Notes under the pieces: model-generated | Seen by the model: the letters and a program-made list of their open reading frames with translations, nothing else | What the model was told of the DNA's origin: nothing | The model's database searches: none | In this document: in pieces, positions 12,369 through 24,074 of the stretch | How the letters are laid out: every line of letters begins with the position of its first letter | Numbering within the stretch: position 1 is the first letter of the stretch | From: Camellia lanceoleosa | Taxonomy: Eukaryota; Streptophyta; Magnoliopsida; Ericales; Theaceae | DNA: 64,000 nt | NCBI GenBank assembly: GCA_025200525.1 | Contig: CM045758.1 | Coordinates: 161,693,040-161,757,039, forward strand | Direction: 5' to 3' | Translations under genes and position numbers: made by a program

Positions 12369-13450
12369 AACATGCACGTGCATGTTAGTACGGTTGTGGC
12401 AGAGCTGTGTGTACTGATTTGTTGGAAAATAATTTTTTTTTTTTTTTTTTTTTTGGTTGTTGCTATTTTCCAGCCTGGTCTACACTTGGGTACGATGTTT
12501 TGAAAAGTTTGTTATTTTTTTTTTTTTCTTTTCGTGCTTTTTTATTGTTTAGCAGTGGTACACATCTCCCATAGTGATATCTAGTGAACCTATGTCTATG
12601 CCTAGTGAATCTATTTTTCTTGCCCCTTGACTTTTGTGAATAATGTTAATTTTTTTACTTTTTTAATCTTTTGGCTTTTTAAGTTTGATAGAGTATCTCA
12701 AACAAGCACTAAATGTCATAACTAAATTATAATTATTTCACTTTTTTTCTCACAAAACTACAAAAAAATCAAAAATTCATCCCCAAACAGAACTTTTTTA
12801 GCCAAACTAAATAATTAAAAAAACTAAAAAATTAGACTAAAAAAAGTTCTTCCTCAACTAAACCTTTGAGATTTCCCTTTTAGGATTCTTTTTATCATAT
12901 TTTTTAAGACAAATTTAGGCTCTATTTGGTGGAGCTCTCCAAAGAGTTCGATTTGAACATAATGTTTATTTACAATTTTCAAAAATTAATTCTACACTCA
13001 TTTTTGAAAATGCAGTCGAAGGCAGGAAAATTTAAACTAACCGATCGTCTCACCGGACGTCCGGCTGGTTGACCAGAACAGTGCAAATTTTTTTTTGCAA
13101 TTGACACATGTTAATTTTTATATATCAATAAAAAATATTTTCCGAATTTTTTAATTAAAATTTTTTTATGAGCTTTAATGGAGTTTTGAGTTGTGTTTTT
13201 TATTATGAGTTGTAAGTTTTTGTATCAAATATTATATGTCACATCAAAAAATTTTCACTCAATTTAAAACTCTTTTCAAAACTCATTCACCAAATAAATT
13301 TTTTACACTAAAATCATAATTCCAAAACTCATAAACTTAAAATATAACTCTATTATCAAATTATATTTAAAAAATTCTACAAAACGCAACCTTAGAAATT
13401 ATTTTAGTTATTTATCTACATTAACTTCTACGATATTCAAGATTGCAAAT
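12369..13450. other. Spacer with long T tracts and MITE fragments
   Basis: No gene is seen. There are several poly-T tracts (for example near 12430-12454), and a TIR-like pair bounds about 12906-13397 (TAGGCTCTATTTGGTGG and a facing CAAAACGCAACCTTA). A GGCTGGTTGACCAG motif occurs near 13061-13074. Confidence 0.45.
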
Positions 13451-13869
13451 GACACTTTTAACACTCTTAATAATTTGTATTCTTCATCCATTACTGTGAG
13501 AGTTTCTTTGTTGTTACTGCTTTTATCACGATATATGCTAATTGCTTCTACTCCAAGTAGATTTCTCTTTTCTGCACACTAGCTCAGATAAAAATATTGC
13601 ATCTCAATGTGCTTTGTGTTGCCGTGGAATATTTCTCGTTGCAATGGCTGACATATTATCAAAATAAATAGTAATACGATTTTCTTCTTTGTGCTCGATA
13701 TATGAGAGAATTCTTACACATCATACTGGTTCATAACTTATATATGCAGTAGCAATATATTTTATTTCTACTGATGATAGAGCCATGGTCTTTTGCTTTC
13801 TTAAAGCCCTAAAAATAAGTTTCGAACCCACACAAAATACATAATTTGATGTGCTCTTGTGGTACTCTT

Positions 13870-14132
13870 AGGCGGTGTTTGGCAAGATTTGGTTTTGAGT
13901 TTTTTTTTTTTTTTTTTTTTTTCACTAAAAGACAAAGTTTTTGCAAAATCAAAAAAAACAAATCCAAACAAAATATCACATCCAACTCCATCATCATTTC
14001 ACTTTTTCTCTCACAAACATCACATCCAACTACAAAAAAATCCAACTATCTTCCCAAACACCAAAAATTTTTTATCCAATAATATCCTACAACTAAAAAA
14101 ATCTACATAAAAACCTACTTCCCAAACACCCA
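13870..14132. mobile_element. MITE inserted in the Copia relic
   Basis: The ends GGCGGTGTTTGGCAAG and CTTCCCAAACACCC face each other as terminal inverted repeats, and a poly-T tract follows the left end. The insertion interrupts the Copia RNase H region, so it is younger than that retrotransposon. Ends of this type are common in hAT-like plant MITEs. Confidence 0.65.
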
Positions 14133-14394
14133 TTAAGCCTAGCCAACATTGCCAATATAAGAAAAGAAGCTTATTGTTATTTTTCTTGCACATATTTGAT
14201 GTCCAGTTTCTTGGTGCCTTGAAGATATCAAAGAATTCACTTTACTACTACATTAATAATATAACTTACTTGGTTCTATGCAAGAATTTAGAAATAAATA
14301 ATGCCTGGTCTAATGTTAATGAGATAATTTAGTGAGCCAATTGATTACGAATAGATGGTAGCATTGACATTCTATATTTCATCAGAGTAGTGAT

Positions 14395-14790
14395 TGGTAG
14401 CTCGAATTTGAGCTCCCCGAATCTCCCAAATTCAAAAAACGACGTCGTTTTTGATTTTTTTTTTTTTTTTTTCAGAAGAAGAAAATCAGAGGAAGAAGGA
14501 GAGAGAAGAAGAAGAAGAAGAAGAAGAACTGGAAGGGAGGGGGCCAACAAAATCGAGCTGGAGGCGGAGGCGGGGTTGCGACGAGCTGCGGCGGGGTGCC
14601 ATCAATCGGCGGCGGCGGAGGCGAAGGAGAGGCCCTCTCTCTCTCTCTCCATTCCCTCTTCTCTTTCTCTTCTCTTTCTCTCTTTCGGGCTGTTCAGGGA
14701 GGAGAGATTTCGAGGGAAAAATCATTTTCCATTTCATCATTCAATTGCAATTTCTCATTCAAAGAAATTGGAGTGGAGATTGGCTTGTAG
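14395..14790. mobile_element. Probable TIR element with the AACGACGTCGTT palindrome
   Basis: Starting near GTAGCTCGAATTTGAGCTCC, it carries the palindrome AAAACGACGTCGTTTT (14436-14451), a T tract, GAAGAA repeats, then AACTGGAAGGGAGGGGGCCA and a GC-rich stretch. The element at about 44490-44893 has the same parts (GTAGCTCGAA, AACTGGAGGGGGCCA, the palindrome) in a different order, so the two are related. The right border is uncertain. Purine-rich open frames here are low-complexity and not coding. Confidence 0.5.
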
Positions 14791-15300
14791 TTGGACATAT
14801 GAAATTTTTCAAAAAAATAAAAATAAAAAATTAAGATATTTTCCTTGAGATAGATTATTCATTCCTGTGACTACTTTAATTGAATCCCAAGAAAATATCT
14901 TATTAGGCCCAAATCAGTCATCCTCCTTGATGTATAAAAATAGCTTACTTTGACTTCTCTGAGGTCCATTTTGTTAAAAAATACTTGTCAATATTACTAT
15001 TTCAGGCTCAGAATATTTGTTTCAAAGTGCCTTCCAAGCTGATGTGCCTTTGTTTCAAATAGTCATGAACTTCTTCTTTAAGCTCCTTATTGACAAAAAA
15101 ATTGTGAGTAGCCTTGTGCTTTGGATTGAGCCATTTTCATTATATTTGGTTTTGTAGACCCATGTAAGCCCAATCACATCTTTATTTTTGGGTAAATCAA
15201 CATCCCAAGTGTGATTATTTTCAATTTTTTTATCCATTGCCTTTTTTCAAATTTATTCTTTAACAACTTTTTCAAATTTTTATGACTCAAGCAAAAAAAA

Positions 15301-17736
15301 TGTTACATCACACAATTCATATAACTCCCCTGAAGAACGTCTCAATTCAAGTAGTTTGAAATGATACCAACTAAAACTCATTACATTTTTCCCCTTGATT
15401 TTTATTAGGTCGTATTTGGTTCATAAGAATTTAAAAATGAAAAGAAAAAATGTAGGTGAAATGTGAACATTTTTTTTTTTTTTTGATAAGCAGGTGAAAT
15501 GTGAATATAACTACATTTCACACACTTTTATCATAGAAGATTGTATTACAAATATAGGATAAATTGAAGTTTTTTGTCTACTAACAGATATGTAGGAAAG
15601 CGTGTCCAAAAAAATTGCAAGCAACTTAATTCTCCTAGATTACACCATCGAAGATGTTCATCATCTTCTTGCTGCAGTGTTCAATTTTATTTTATTTTTC
15701 TTGATTGTAAATATCCCAAATAAAATTTGGGATGATACTCCTATCATGTCAAATTGACACGACGAGAGTGTTTTTTGTACCCAACATGTCAAATTTTAGC
15801 AATAACACGATGAATAGCGACTGTCAAAGATGCTTTTACACTAAATAACCAACTCTCATATCCAAATGGGTGGAGAAATTTTATTAAAATCACCCTATTA
15901 TGTTTTTCTCCTACCAGCAAGATACAAAATCAAACTATATTTTTTTTTCAGCTCGGCTAATACCTAATGCTTATTTTCCTATGAATAATCTAGATTCCAC
16001 AAGTGTCTCATATGATCATATCAAATAAGTAGAAGATTAACACAAACTTTACCAAATCTGTGAGAAACGATTCTGTCACCATTTGCAGTAGCAAAAAGAA
16101 TATCATCAATGAGAGTTACGATGATAATGAAGTCTGACATCATCGAACCATCAATGGCGGCAAAGAAGAAGCTGCCTAATGATTCTACCTGTTGAATAGA
16201 AACACAGAAGCTCACATTAGAAGAGTATTAATTCTTCCAGCAACTTAAGACAGAAGCTCACATTAGAAGAGTATTAATTCTTCCAACAACTTAACAGAAA
16301 GTAAATGATGCAAAAAACCAGAAAATTCTAGCATTAGAATCGCACAAGTTGGTAGGAAAATCTGCATTTAAGATGAACAATCTTGATCCCCACAATCATT
16401 CTATGGGCACATTACAATCATGACTCATGTTTGCAGTCATGTAAATTAAAAGTTAAATTTTCTCTTGGTTGACATTTCTTTTTTCTAGAATCAGTCACTG
16501 GATCTTGCTTGATCAACCCAATGATGCCCACAATATGAAGTATCTTGCCTTCCAAATTGAAGCACATAACAATTTTACAAGGTCGTCACTAAGCAAAGCC
16601 ATTCATGCAAGATTGTAGCTAAAACTCAATCAACTAGATACAAAGGTTATGTGTTAGAAATTTACATCACAAGTATCAACTAGATGTCAGCATCAGTAAC
16701 AAGTTACAGATTAAAACTATTTGAGGTCATTAAATCATCTCCATAGACTCCATAATGTATGAATCGATCATGAAGGAAAACATGTCTTTCTTCTAGTTAT
16801 TCTTGACAAACCCAACAATCAGCAGGTACAAAAAGCTTTATTCATGGCCCATGACAGTCCACATCTGTCAATATCTTCTTCAAAGAAATTATTTTTCAGT
16901 GAATTAAACATTCAAATATACCCCCTTTTCCCCCAAAGAATTTTGTATATTTTTCGTTCTAAATATTATCTGAAATCAACTCAAGTTGAATTCGTATAAG
17001 ACTATTGAACACCAAATGAGTTAAGGTTCCCTCTAATTGCACCTGCTTAGTGCATTACAGTTTGTTACAAGCCACAAGGGTCATGCCTCTGAGGGTAGAA
17101 ATGTAATGTTCAAAAGTTTATAGCAAAATTTAAACTAGTTTTACAATCAAAACTCTATCAGGCTCATGCTTCTCACATGATAAACTTAATAATGTGAAGG
17201 AAAAAAAAAATTACAGAAGTCTGACAGATTAACCAAACTATGTCAATTTCCTCAACGGAAACTATTCAAGTGAAGCAGATGGCTTCAAGTATTATCCGAT
17301 GCACATTTTCTACTATAATAATTAAATCATGTCCTTTCCTTGCATAGCTAGACCACATTATTTGTGCACAGTAATGAGAAACACAACCTAGCAGACATGA
17401 AACTTCCAAGAAGCTACATACAGGGACATTGCTGTGTTCGTATCTTTATTTGTCTGTGTTTGAGTATTATCTCTATATTTGCAAAAGAACCATAAATGTT
17501 TTGAAAGAAAACAATTAGCTTACGTTCTGTTATCTTAATGTAAATATAAAAAATAAAAGGTAACATTTTTGCAAGCATCTTCGTTTCAAACCAGACCATT
17601 AAAAAAAATGTCAAACATGGGTGGAACTATAATTGCAAGTGACACTGTGCCAACCATTGCAACAGAGATTACCACTACCAAAAAGATATTATGACTATTG
17701 AACATCATAGAGTACCATAAGAAAAATCTTCTCAAT
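15301..17736. other. Spacer, largely without recognisable genes
   Basis: AT-rich DNA. A T tract lies near 15472-15484. A 46-bp tandem duplication occurs at 16205-16296. An exon-shaped open frame lies at about 16190-16052 on the minus strand, with AG before it and GT after it, but its product is unrecognised. No further coding exon was found. Confidence 0.5.
16205..16296. repeat. 46-bp tandem duplication
   Basis: Two near-identical copies, 16205-16250 and 16251-16296, start CAGAAGCTCACATTAGAAGA and differ at only a couple of positions. The near-identity points to a recent local duplication. Confidence 0.85.
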
Positions 17737-20700
17737 GGAAAAGAAAAAAAAAAATCTTTTTTTTTTTTTTTTTGATCAGCAACAAACAAAGATATATTAA
17801 GGCTCAAGGCCAAGAAAAATGAGGATAAGGCATCCTCTACAAGAAAGATGGAAAAAACCAAAAGAGACAAAAGAAAATACAAAAAGACAAACATCTACTA
17901 CTACACAGTACAAGCTGACACCCAATCGGTAGCAAGCAAAAAAAGCGGAATCCCTCGAAATACTGAGCTCACCGAGGCCTAAAAAGACACCAAGTATCTC
18001 ACCCTATCTCATAAATAGTCTACATCCTGAACAACTCCTTCGAAAACACGCGCATTTCTTTCCAACCAAATGACCCAGAAAATTGCAAAGAAGACACCAC
18101 TCCAAAGCACTTTAGCCCCCTTTGACCTTCCAAAAACTTGAAAATCAAATAATAACATTTGAGCACATCCTTTCGGGGCCACCCACATCACACTACCCAA
18201 TCCAAACACCCTATGCCACAACCGCCCAACTACTGAACAATGCAAAAAGAAATGATCCAGAGACTCTCCACTTTTACAACACATAATGCACCATTGAGGA
18301 TTAAGATACCGCGAAGATCTCCTCTTTTGCACTAAATCATTTGTCAAAGTGCCCCCATGAACCAAGATCCACATGAACACTTTCAAGTTAAGGCACATAC
18401 CTTCCAAATCTTTTATGAAACAGAAACTGAGGTACATGAGAAGTATCAATGATTTTATCAAGAAAGGATTTACAAGTAAAAGAACCCGACAAATGAATAT
18501 TCCAAACCAACCTATCCTTCAAAATTGGAGACAAAAAAACATTTTCGAACCTTGACAAAAGAGATACTAATTCCGGAACTTTCCTCTCATGAAGATTCCA
18601 GCGGAAGTTAAAATTCCAAGAAAAAGGAGCCACCAAAAAACCCGCCACAGACGCAACAGAACAATTATGAGACTGAGAAACGCTATACAAAAGTTGATAG
18701 GACGCAGTCAAGGACGAAGAGCCCACCCAAACATCCTCTCAAAATTTGACCTTTTCCCCATTACCCAACCTCACAGAAATAAATAGGGACCAAACTGGAT
18801 AAATCTGAGAAATGGACTTCCAAGGAACACGCCCGTTACCCCTCGTGACCACCTGAGAGTCCTTACCATTAACCTGAGTCCCATATTTACTGTTAATAAC
18901 CGCATGTTATAATGAACCACACTCAGTGGGGAATCTCTAAAACCACTTGCCCAGCAGAGCCATGTTTCTAGCCACTATATTATCAATGGCCAAACCCCCC
19001 TTCTCCCATTTCACCAAATGATCCTTCCTTCTTTCATCTTTCCTTTCCCAAAGAAAATCCCTCATTAACATTTCTATAAATTTTGCTACCTTGACTAGAA
19101 TCTTGAACACAGACATGAAATAAGGGGTGGTTTGGAATGTCCTAAATAAATGTACTTTTTGACTTTTTATGAAATATGGGTTGGGTATGGGTTGGGTTTG
19201 AAGTGATGTGATAGAGAGATGATGTGACTTAAATAAGATGATGTGACTTAAATAAGACAGTGACTTTTTTAGTTTTTAGATTTTTTAGTTTATGCCAAAC
19301 AAGGCCTAAATTGGAATTCCACTTAGCACTGTCTTAACCAAAGTGTACCTATCCCAACGGGATAGTAAAGCCCTACTCCATCCTTCTAATCTCTTTCCTA
19401 TCTTTTCCACAATCAGATTTCAAAACACTTCACCCCTTGGATTACCTTCTAGCGGCAGCTCCAAATACTTCATCGGAAATGTCTCTATACCACATCCAAG
19501 TAACTCAGCCACTCTCTAAATCAAACTTGAATTAGCATTAATACCCGCTATCCTACTCTTCTCTAAATTTACCCTGAGACCAGAGAGCACCCCGAAAAGC
19601 CTTACCACCAAAAAGAGATTAACCATTTGGCTCTCGTCCTCCTCAGAAAAGAAAATAGTGTCATCCACAAATTGCAAATGTGTCACACTAATCTTATCTC
19701 TATCGACCTGTAAGCCTTCAAACAAACCTACCTCTTTAGCCCTATCCACCATCCTTCCTAACACATCTGCTACCATGATGAAGAGAAAAAGAGATAAAGG
19801 ATCGCCCTATCTCAACCCTCGAGATGCCTTAAAACTTTACCCTGGTTTACCATTAACTATGACCGACATATTGTAAGACGCCAAACATCCCCTAATCCAG
19901 GACCTCCATCTCTCACCATACCCTTTCCTATCCATCACAAAATCCAAAAAATGCCAATCTACATGATTGTACGCTTTCTCAAAAGCTGCCTTAAACACAA
20001 GACCTCTCTTTCCTAGCTTCCTACACTCCTCGACCACCTCATTTGCCACCAGAACCACATCTAAAATCTATCTACCTTTCACAAAAGCCCTTGAGTCGGA
20101 AAGGTTGTATCCCCTAAAGAAGCCCTCAACCTTTTTGACAAAACCTTTCCCAAAATCTTGTAGAGTGATGTCACCAAACTAATTGGTCTAAAATCACCAA
20201 TTCTTATGGCTCCATCCCTCTTAGGAATCAAACAGATAAATGTGGCACTTGCACATAAATTAACCATCCCTGTCTCATAAAATTCCATGAAAACCCTCAC
20301 CAATTCCCCCTTCACCACCTCCCAACAATCTTGAAAAACATCCATGAAAAACCCATCTGGGCCTGGAGCCTTGTCCCTCTCGCACTTAAAAACTGCATCC
20401 CTAATCTCTATTTCCTCAAAAGGTCTTTCTAACCAAGTCGCACTTTCCTGATCAATAGGCCTCCACTCAAGCCCATTTATCCCAGGCCTAACTATCTTGT
20501 CCTTTGAAAATTTTTTGAATAAAAATCAAAATCCCTTGGACTACTTGCTCCTTTGAGTCCACCACTACCCCTGGCCTTACTTCCAACCTCTTAATGAACT
20601 TTTTCTTCCTTTTTCCATCCGCAATCCTATGAAAGAATTTCGAACTAACATCCCCCTCCCTTAACCACCTCACCTTTGCTTTTTGTGCCCAAAAAATCTA

Positions 20701-20806
20701 CTCTCTAAGAGTCAACTCTTCCAACTTCACGCCTAGTTCCCTCCTCTCTATCCTCAATTCCTCGACCTCATTCCCTTGCATCTCCAAAGTGTCTATCTCC
20801 TCAATT
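17737..20806 (-). mobile_element. 5'-truncated, decayed L1-type LINE
   Basis: The minus strand encodes, in L1 order, fragments of ORF2. A pre-RT segment lies near 20673-20488 (SSKFFHRIADGKRKKKFI). RT blocks lie near 20345-20080 (CLIPKRDGAIRIGDFRPISL), 20058-19840 (FEKAYNHVDWHFLDFV) and 19776-19520, which has FVDDTIFF as the catalytic motif. A zinc-binding RVT tail lies near 18461-18010 (CIMCCKSGESLDHFFLHC, then IWLERNARVFEG). Stops and frameshifts separate them. The 3' end is the A tail, seen as the plus-strand T tract at 17758-17773. ATGGAAAAG near 17737 and ATGGAAAGG near 20808 may be the target duplication. The endonuclease is absent. A MITE sits inside the RT. Confidence 0.85.
19124..19310. 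mobile_element. MITE (window family A) inside the LINE reverse transcriptase
   Basis: GGGGTGGTTTGGAATGTCC and a facing GCCAAACAAGGCC bound about 185 bp. The interior markers are TACTTTTTGACTTTTTATGA, GGGTTGGGTTTGAAGTGATG and GATGATGTGACTTAAATAAG. The same interior recurs near 35806-35984, 44233-44382, 44383-44480 and 44910-45080. It interrupts LINE coding sequence and so post-dates it. Confidence 0.75.
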
Positions 20807-23341
20807 CATGGAAAGGACCAAAGGATTTCATGATTCCAAATACACATGGTTTATTTAGAATGGGTGGCACAATGCAGGAAACCCTTCTAAACCAATGAGA
20901 CGAAAGTAGAATCTTCTGATTCAAAGAAATCCAGGTTCAGGGACGTCGTTGCTGAATACTTTCATTTAACTCAACTGTTAGCCCAAGCAGCAAATTTGCC
21001 AGTAAATGCATCTCAGCCAGGGTCAAGTTATCATTCCCACATAATGTCCCTTCATGAAGAAGCACTCTAGAAAGAAAGTAACAAGTAATGCAGAAAATCA
21101 TGACTTTACATATCAGCCTTCAAATATCATATCGGTATTTTGGACCTCCGATACCATTATTCACCGATATATATCAGTCAATATTGATTGATACAAACCA
21201 ATATTTGACCATATCGCCAATACCAATATGCATCCCGATACCATTATTAAAAAAATATAAAAAATAAAAACAGAAAATTGTCAAATTAGAATACTATTCT
21301 AGTTTAACATACTCCCACAAGTCCATTAAAGTTAAAATCAGCTACAAATTTAGAAAAGCTAGCTTCTTGGTAGAGGGTGTAATAGGTACAGGCCCAACCA
21401 GATCAAGGCTTAGTTACTAAGAAGTACGAATACAGGTACAAGACAGATTGGATGCGATATGGACACGTTGACATGCCAATTTCCAAAAACATCATGAAAC
21501 GACAACAAATGAATATACATTTTTATACGTATGAAAATAATTACCTAAGTTACATGAACTCTTTAAAATTTTTGAAGTACTCATGTCGGAAATGTATCTG
21601 ATATGCTTACTTGGAAATGCACAGTCCAGTTATAATATAACTATGCATAACACTTCTCTTTTATACATAAAATGCTATTATATTTAGTTTCAAGATATCA
21701 TTTTATCTATTCGAAAGGTATTTAAAAAATCTGAAATATAGTCGTGTCCAGGCGTCTTTGACATGAGAATTAGATAAATTCAACACTAAGATACATATTC
21801 ACACCACACCCGACACCCGCACCCAGATCCATCCAACATAGATGACAACTATTTTTTGACTTTTTGATTTTTTAATATTAGAAATATATTTATACTTTAT
21901 TACATCAAAATAATAAGAAATTAGTTTCACATAATAGAAGTATGATGAACAAAGAGTCCTAATATCTATTTTAGAAAACTCTAAAAGTCTGCTCAGAAAA
22001 CAAATTGGATTGAGAGGAAAATTCTAAGAGACCCACTAAAAGTCTGCTCGGACTCAATTCCTATGAAAGTCCAAATGGCCCCGCTTGAAGGTCGCTCAAA
22101 GAGTGGTTGAGCAAGTGGTGTCCTTTAAGCTCTGTACAAATCTAGAGAGCATTTTTTTATGCTTGCTCAAGCATGCTCAAACAGGGTGCTGTGATTTCTA
22201 CAAACTCGGGATCTAAAAAAGGACATTCCAAAACCGCCCAGAAGGAGCTAAACCAAAATGTACTTCTTTTGGAATTTGTATAAGACTGCAAACAGGCACT
22301 AAGTTTTTTAGTTTTACTTCAATTAAGACTTCAACAAGAAGAGCCCTAACCTCTATAGAGATCTAAGAGCATTCAGAAACCCTCGCTTTATCAATCACAA
22401 ACAAGAACCTTGAATGTTCTTCTGAATCTATGGGCACACTTTCCTGGATTAATTCCATTTTGCAAAAAAAAAAAGACACATGCTCGCACGCACCGCATCC
22501 ATATTTTGGCCAATAGGAATTGGAGCCATGCAAGCAGAGAATGATTTCTAACATGGATAATGCAATATCAGCAAGAATTTTCTAAAGGTTTCATGAAGAG
22601 TGTGGAGGTCGAACAAAGTTCATGAAGACGTTAAGAACAGAAGTTAACCAAACTGGGCTACTAGTCCTTTAGTTATTTATTTTTCTTTGTCTGAATTAAA
22701 CTCTTAATAGTAGTAGATTGTGAGGAAGAGTGTGCTCCTGATTTTTCTTGGGGAGATTATGTTCCCAAGGTTTTCAATCCAAATCATTGTCTTCTATACT
22801 TCACTACAATTTGTTAGTGCTAGGACTAGCATAGGTTGCCAATTTCATGACTATGTATTGTGCACCTTAGCCACTACCTCTTTGGAGAGCACATTGAACA
22901 AGTCTTGAAGCCTTGGAAGCATAGATGCTATAGGAGCTCTTCATCAGCATAGAATATTCTATAGGAGAGCATCATCAGTGTCGAAATTGCTTTGGATAAG
23001 GATAGAACCAAGAAGACCTTGAATAGTGGACAAAGTTATTCATTTAGTCAACCAGATGTCTTAGGTCATTGGAAACTAGCCAAGTAGGTTGGTTGACCAG
23101 TTTGAAACCAATTTGTTAGGTTGTCAGTTACAACAACCCACATATGGGCCGTCCATCCAGAAGCATGGGTCAACCCATTAAGGAGTCCAAAGCATACGGC
23201 CATGGGCCAACCCACAACACAACTACTTCTCTAATTAAGCTCCATGTATCTCTGGGCCACCCATAGCACAAAGTGAGCCAGCCCATGAATGTGAAGTTTG
23301 GAAAAACTAATCGTCTTTTGGAGCACTATATAAATGCCAAG
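20807..23341. other. Spacer with scattered repeat fragments
   Basis: No coding exon was found. Near 21125-21250 there are clustered GATACCA/CGATATAT repeats. Around 21430-21830 and 26710-26860 there are GTGTC/GACAC-rich stretches typical of an interspersed plant repeat. The second copy of the FCLY-intron repeat lies near 22790-22905. Sequence just before 23341 looks like an older LTR-type repeat into which the Gag-only element inserted. Confidence 0.4.
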
Positions 23342-23986
23342 TGTCACGCCCCGACAATATATGTGACACGAGGAGCAGTGTGGGCAGTATGCTGAAGGCG
23401 CTAGAAGGTTCCAGAATGCGGGAGACCAATCTAGAGTATGCTGGAAGACTCTAGAAGCTGGTAGAAGGGTCTAGAGTGGCCTGGAAGATTCTGGACCGTG
23501 GAAGAACCTTGGAGAGTCCAGCAGAGTCTGGATGGGTCTGGAACATCCTAGATTATGCTAGGAGAAGCCTACCATGTACTACACTAGTGTAGAGAATTCT
23601 AGAATGTAGTAGATAGGGTAGTTGTCCTAGATAGTTCTATGGAATGTTCTAGATGTGAGTTTGTAGCCCTTGGATCAAAGTGATCTGAGTCGTCCATTAG
23701 GGAGGTGGATGGCTATATAAGGGTGAGGGGTCTCATTTGCTAGGCATCTAGTCTAGGAGATCCAAGAGAGCTCTAAGAGTAAGCACTTGTGAGTGTGAGT
23801 GTGAGAGCCTTGTAAAGCTTTGTACACGACTATACTTGTAAATTTAACTTGTATAGTGAAGGCATTCTTCCACCTAAACTGCGTGTGTTAGTGTGGTTGA
23901 GTGGGTGAGGCTGACTTAGGTGCAACCAGGAGGGTTGAGAGGCATCTAAGGCCTGGCAAGACTTCTGTAAGTCTGAGTCCGTGACA
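23342..23986 (+). repeat. 5' LTR of the Gag-only element
   Basis: It begins TGTCACGCC and ends GTCCGTGACA. A TATA box (TATATAA, 23714-23720) should drive transcription, with repeated GAGTGTGAGTGTGAGAG downstream. The U3 part is packed with GAA/TTC units, including GAAGGTTCCAGAA at 23404-23416, GAAGATTC and GAATGTTC. Many bases matching the 3' LTR differ only as C/T or G/A, as expected from methylcytosine decay. Confidence 0.92.
23404..23416 (+). promoter_or_regulatory. Perfect three-part heat-shock element in the 5' LTR
   Basis: GAAGGTTCCAGAA fits nGAAnnTTCnnGAAn exactly, the binding site for a heat-shock factor trimer. It lies about 300 bp upstream of the LTR TATA box. The matching site in the 3' LTR reads GAAGGTTCCAAAA and has lost the third unit. 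Confidence 0.6.
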
Positions 23987-23988
23987 GT

Positions 23989-24000
23989 TGGTATCAGAGC
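23989..24000 (+). other. Primer-binding site, initiator tRNA-Met type
   Basis: TGGTATCAGAGC, two bases after the 5' LTR, is the usual plant retrotransposon primer site complementary to the 3' end of initiator methionine tRNA. Confidence 0.9.
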
Positions 24001-24074
24001 GAGGTTGCGTGAGAAGGTAACCAAGCGGGGTGTACATAGCTACGTCTGGGAGGAGGCTCTTAACAAGTGACTCG

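Larger units (their letters stand above)
13450..15300 (-). pseudogene. Degenerate Ty1/Copia pol remnant (RT and RNase H)
   Basis: Reading the minus strand from right to left gives, in order: the Copia RT entry block (around 15240-15120; NHTWDVDLP, GLTWVYKTKYNENGSI); a KAQGYSQFF-like stretch in another frame; an IRYFLGIQLK block near 14905-14880; an LQGTKKLDIKYV block near 14210-14170; and the RNase H motif MALSSVEIKYIATA near 13790-13745. The order is that of a Copia polyprotein, but frames shift and stops interrupt. Two later insertions, a MITE (13870-14132) and a palindrome-bearing element (about 14395-14790), split it further. I did not find its LTRs. It is an inactive relic. Confidence 0.75.

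Noticed and set aside
14390..14848. 152- and 127-codon frames rich in Arg/Glu/Ser
   Set aside because: They come from GAA/CT repeats inside a TIR element, with no recognisable protein signal.
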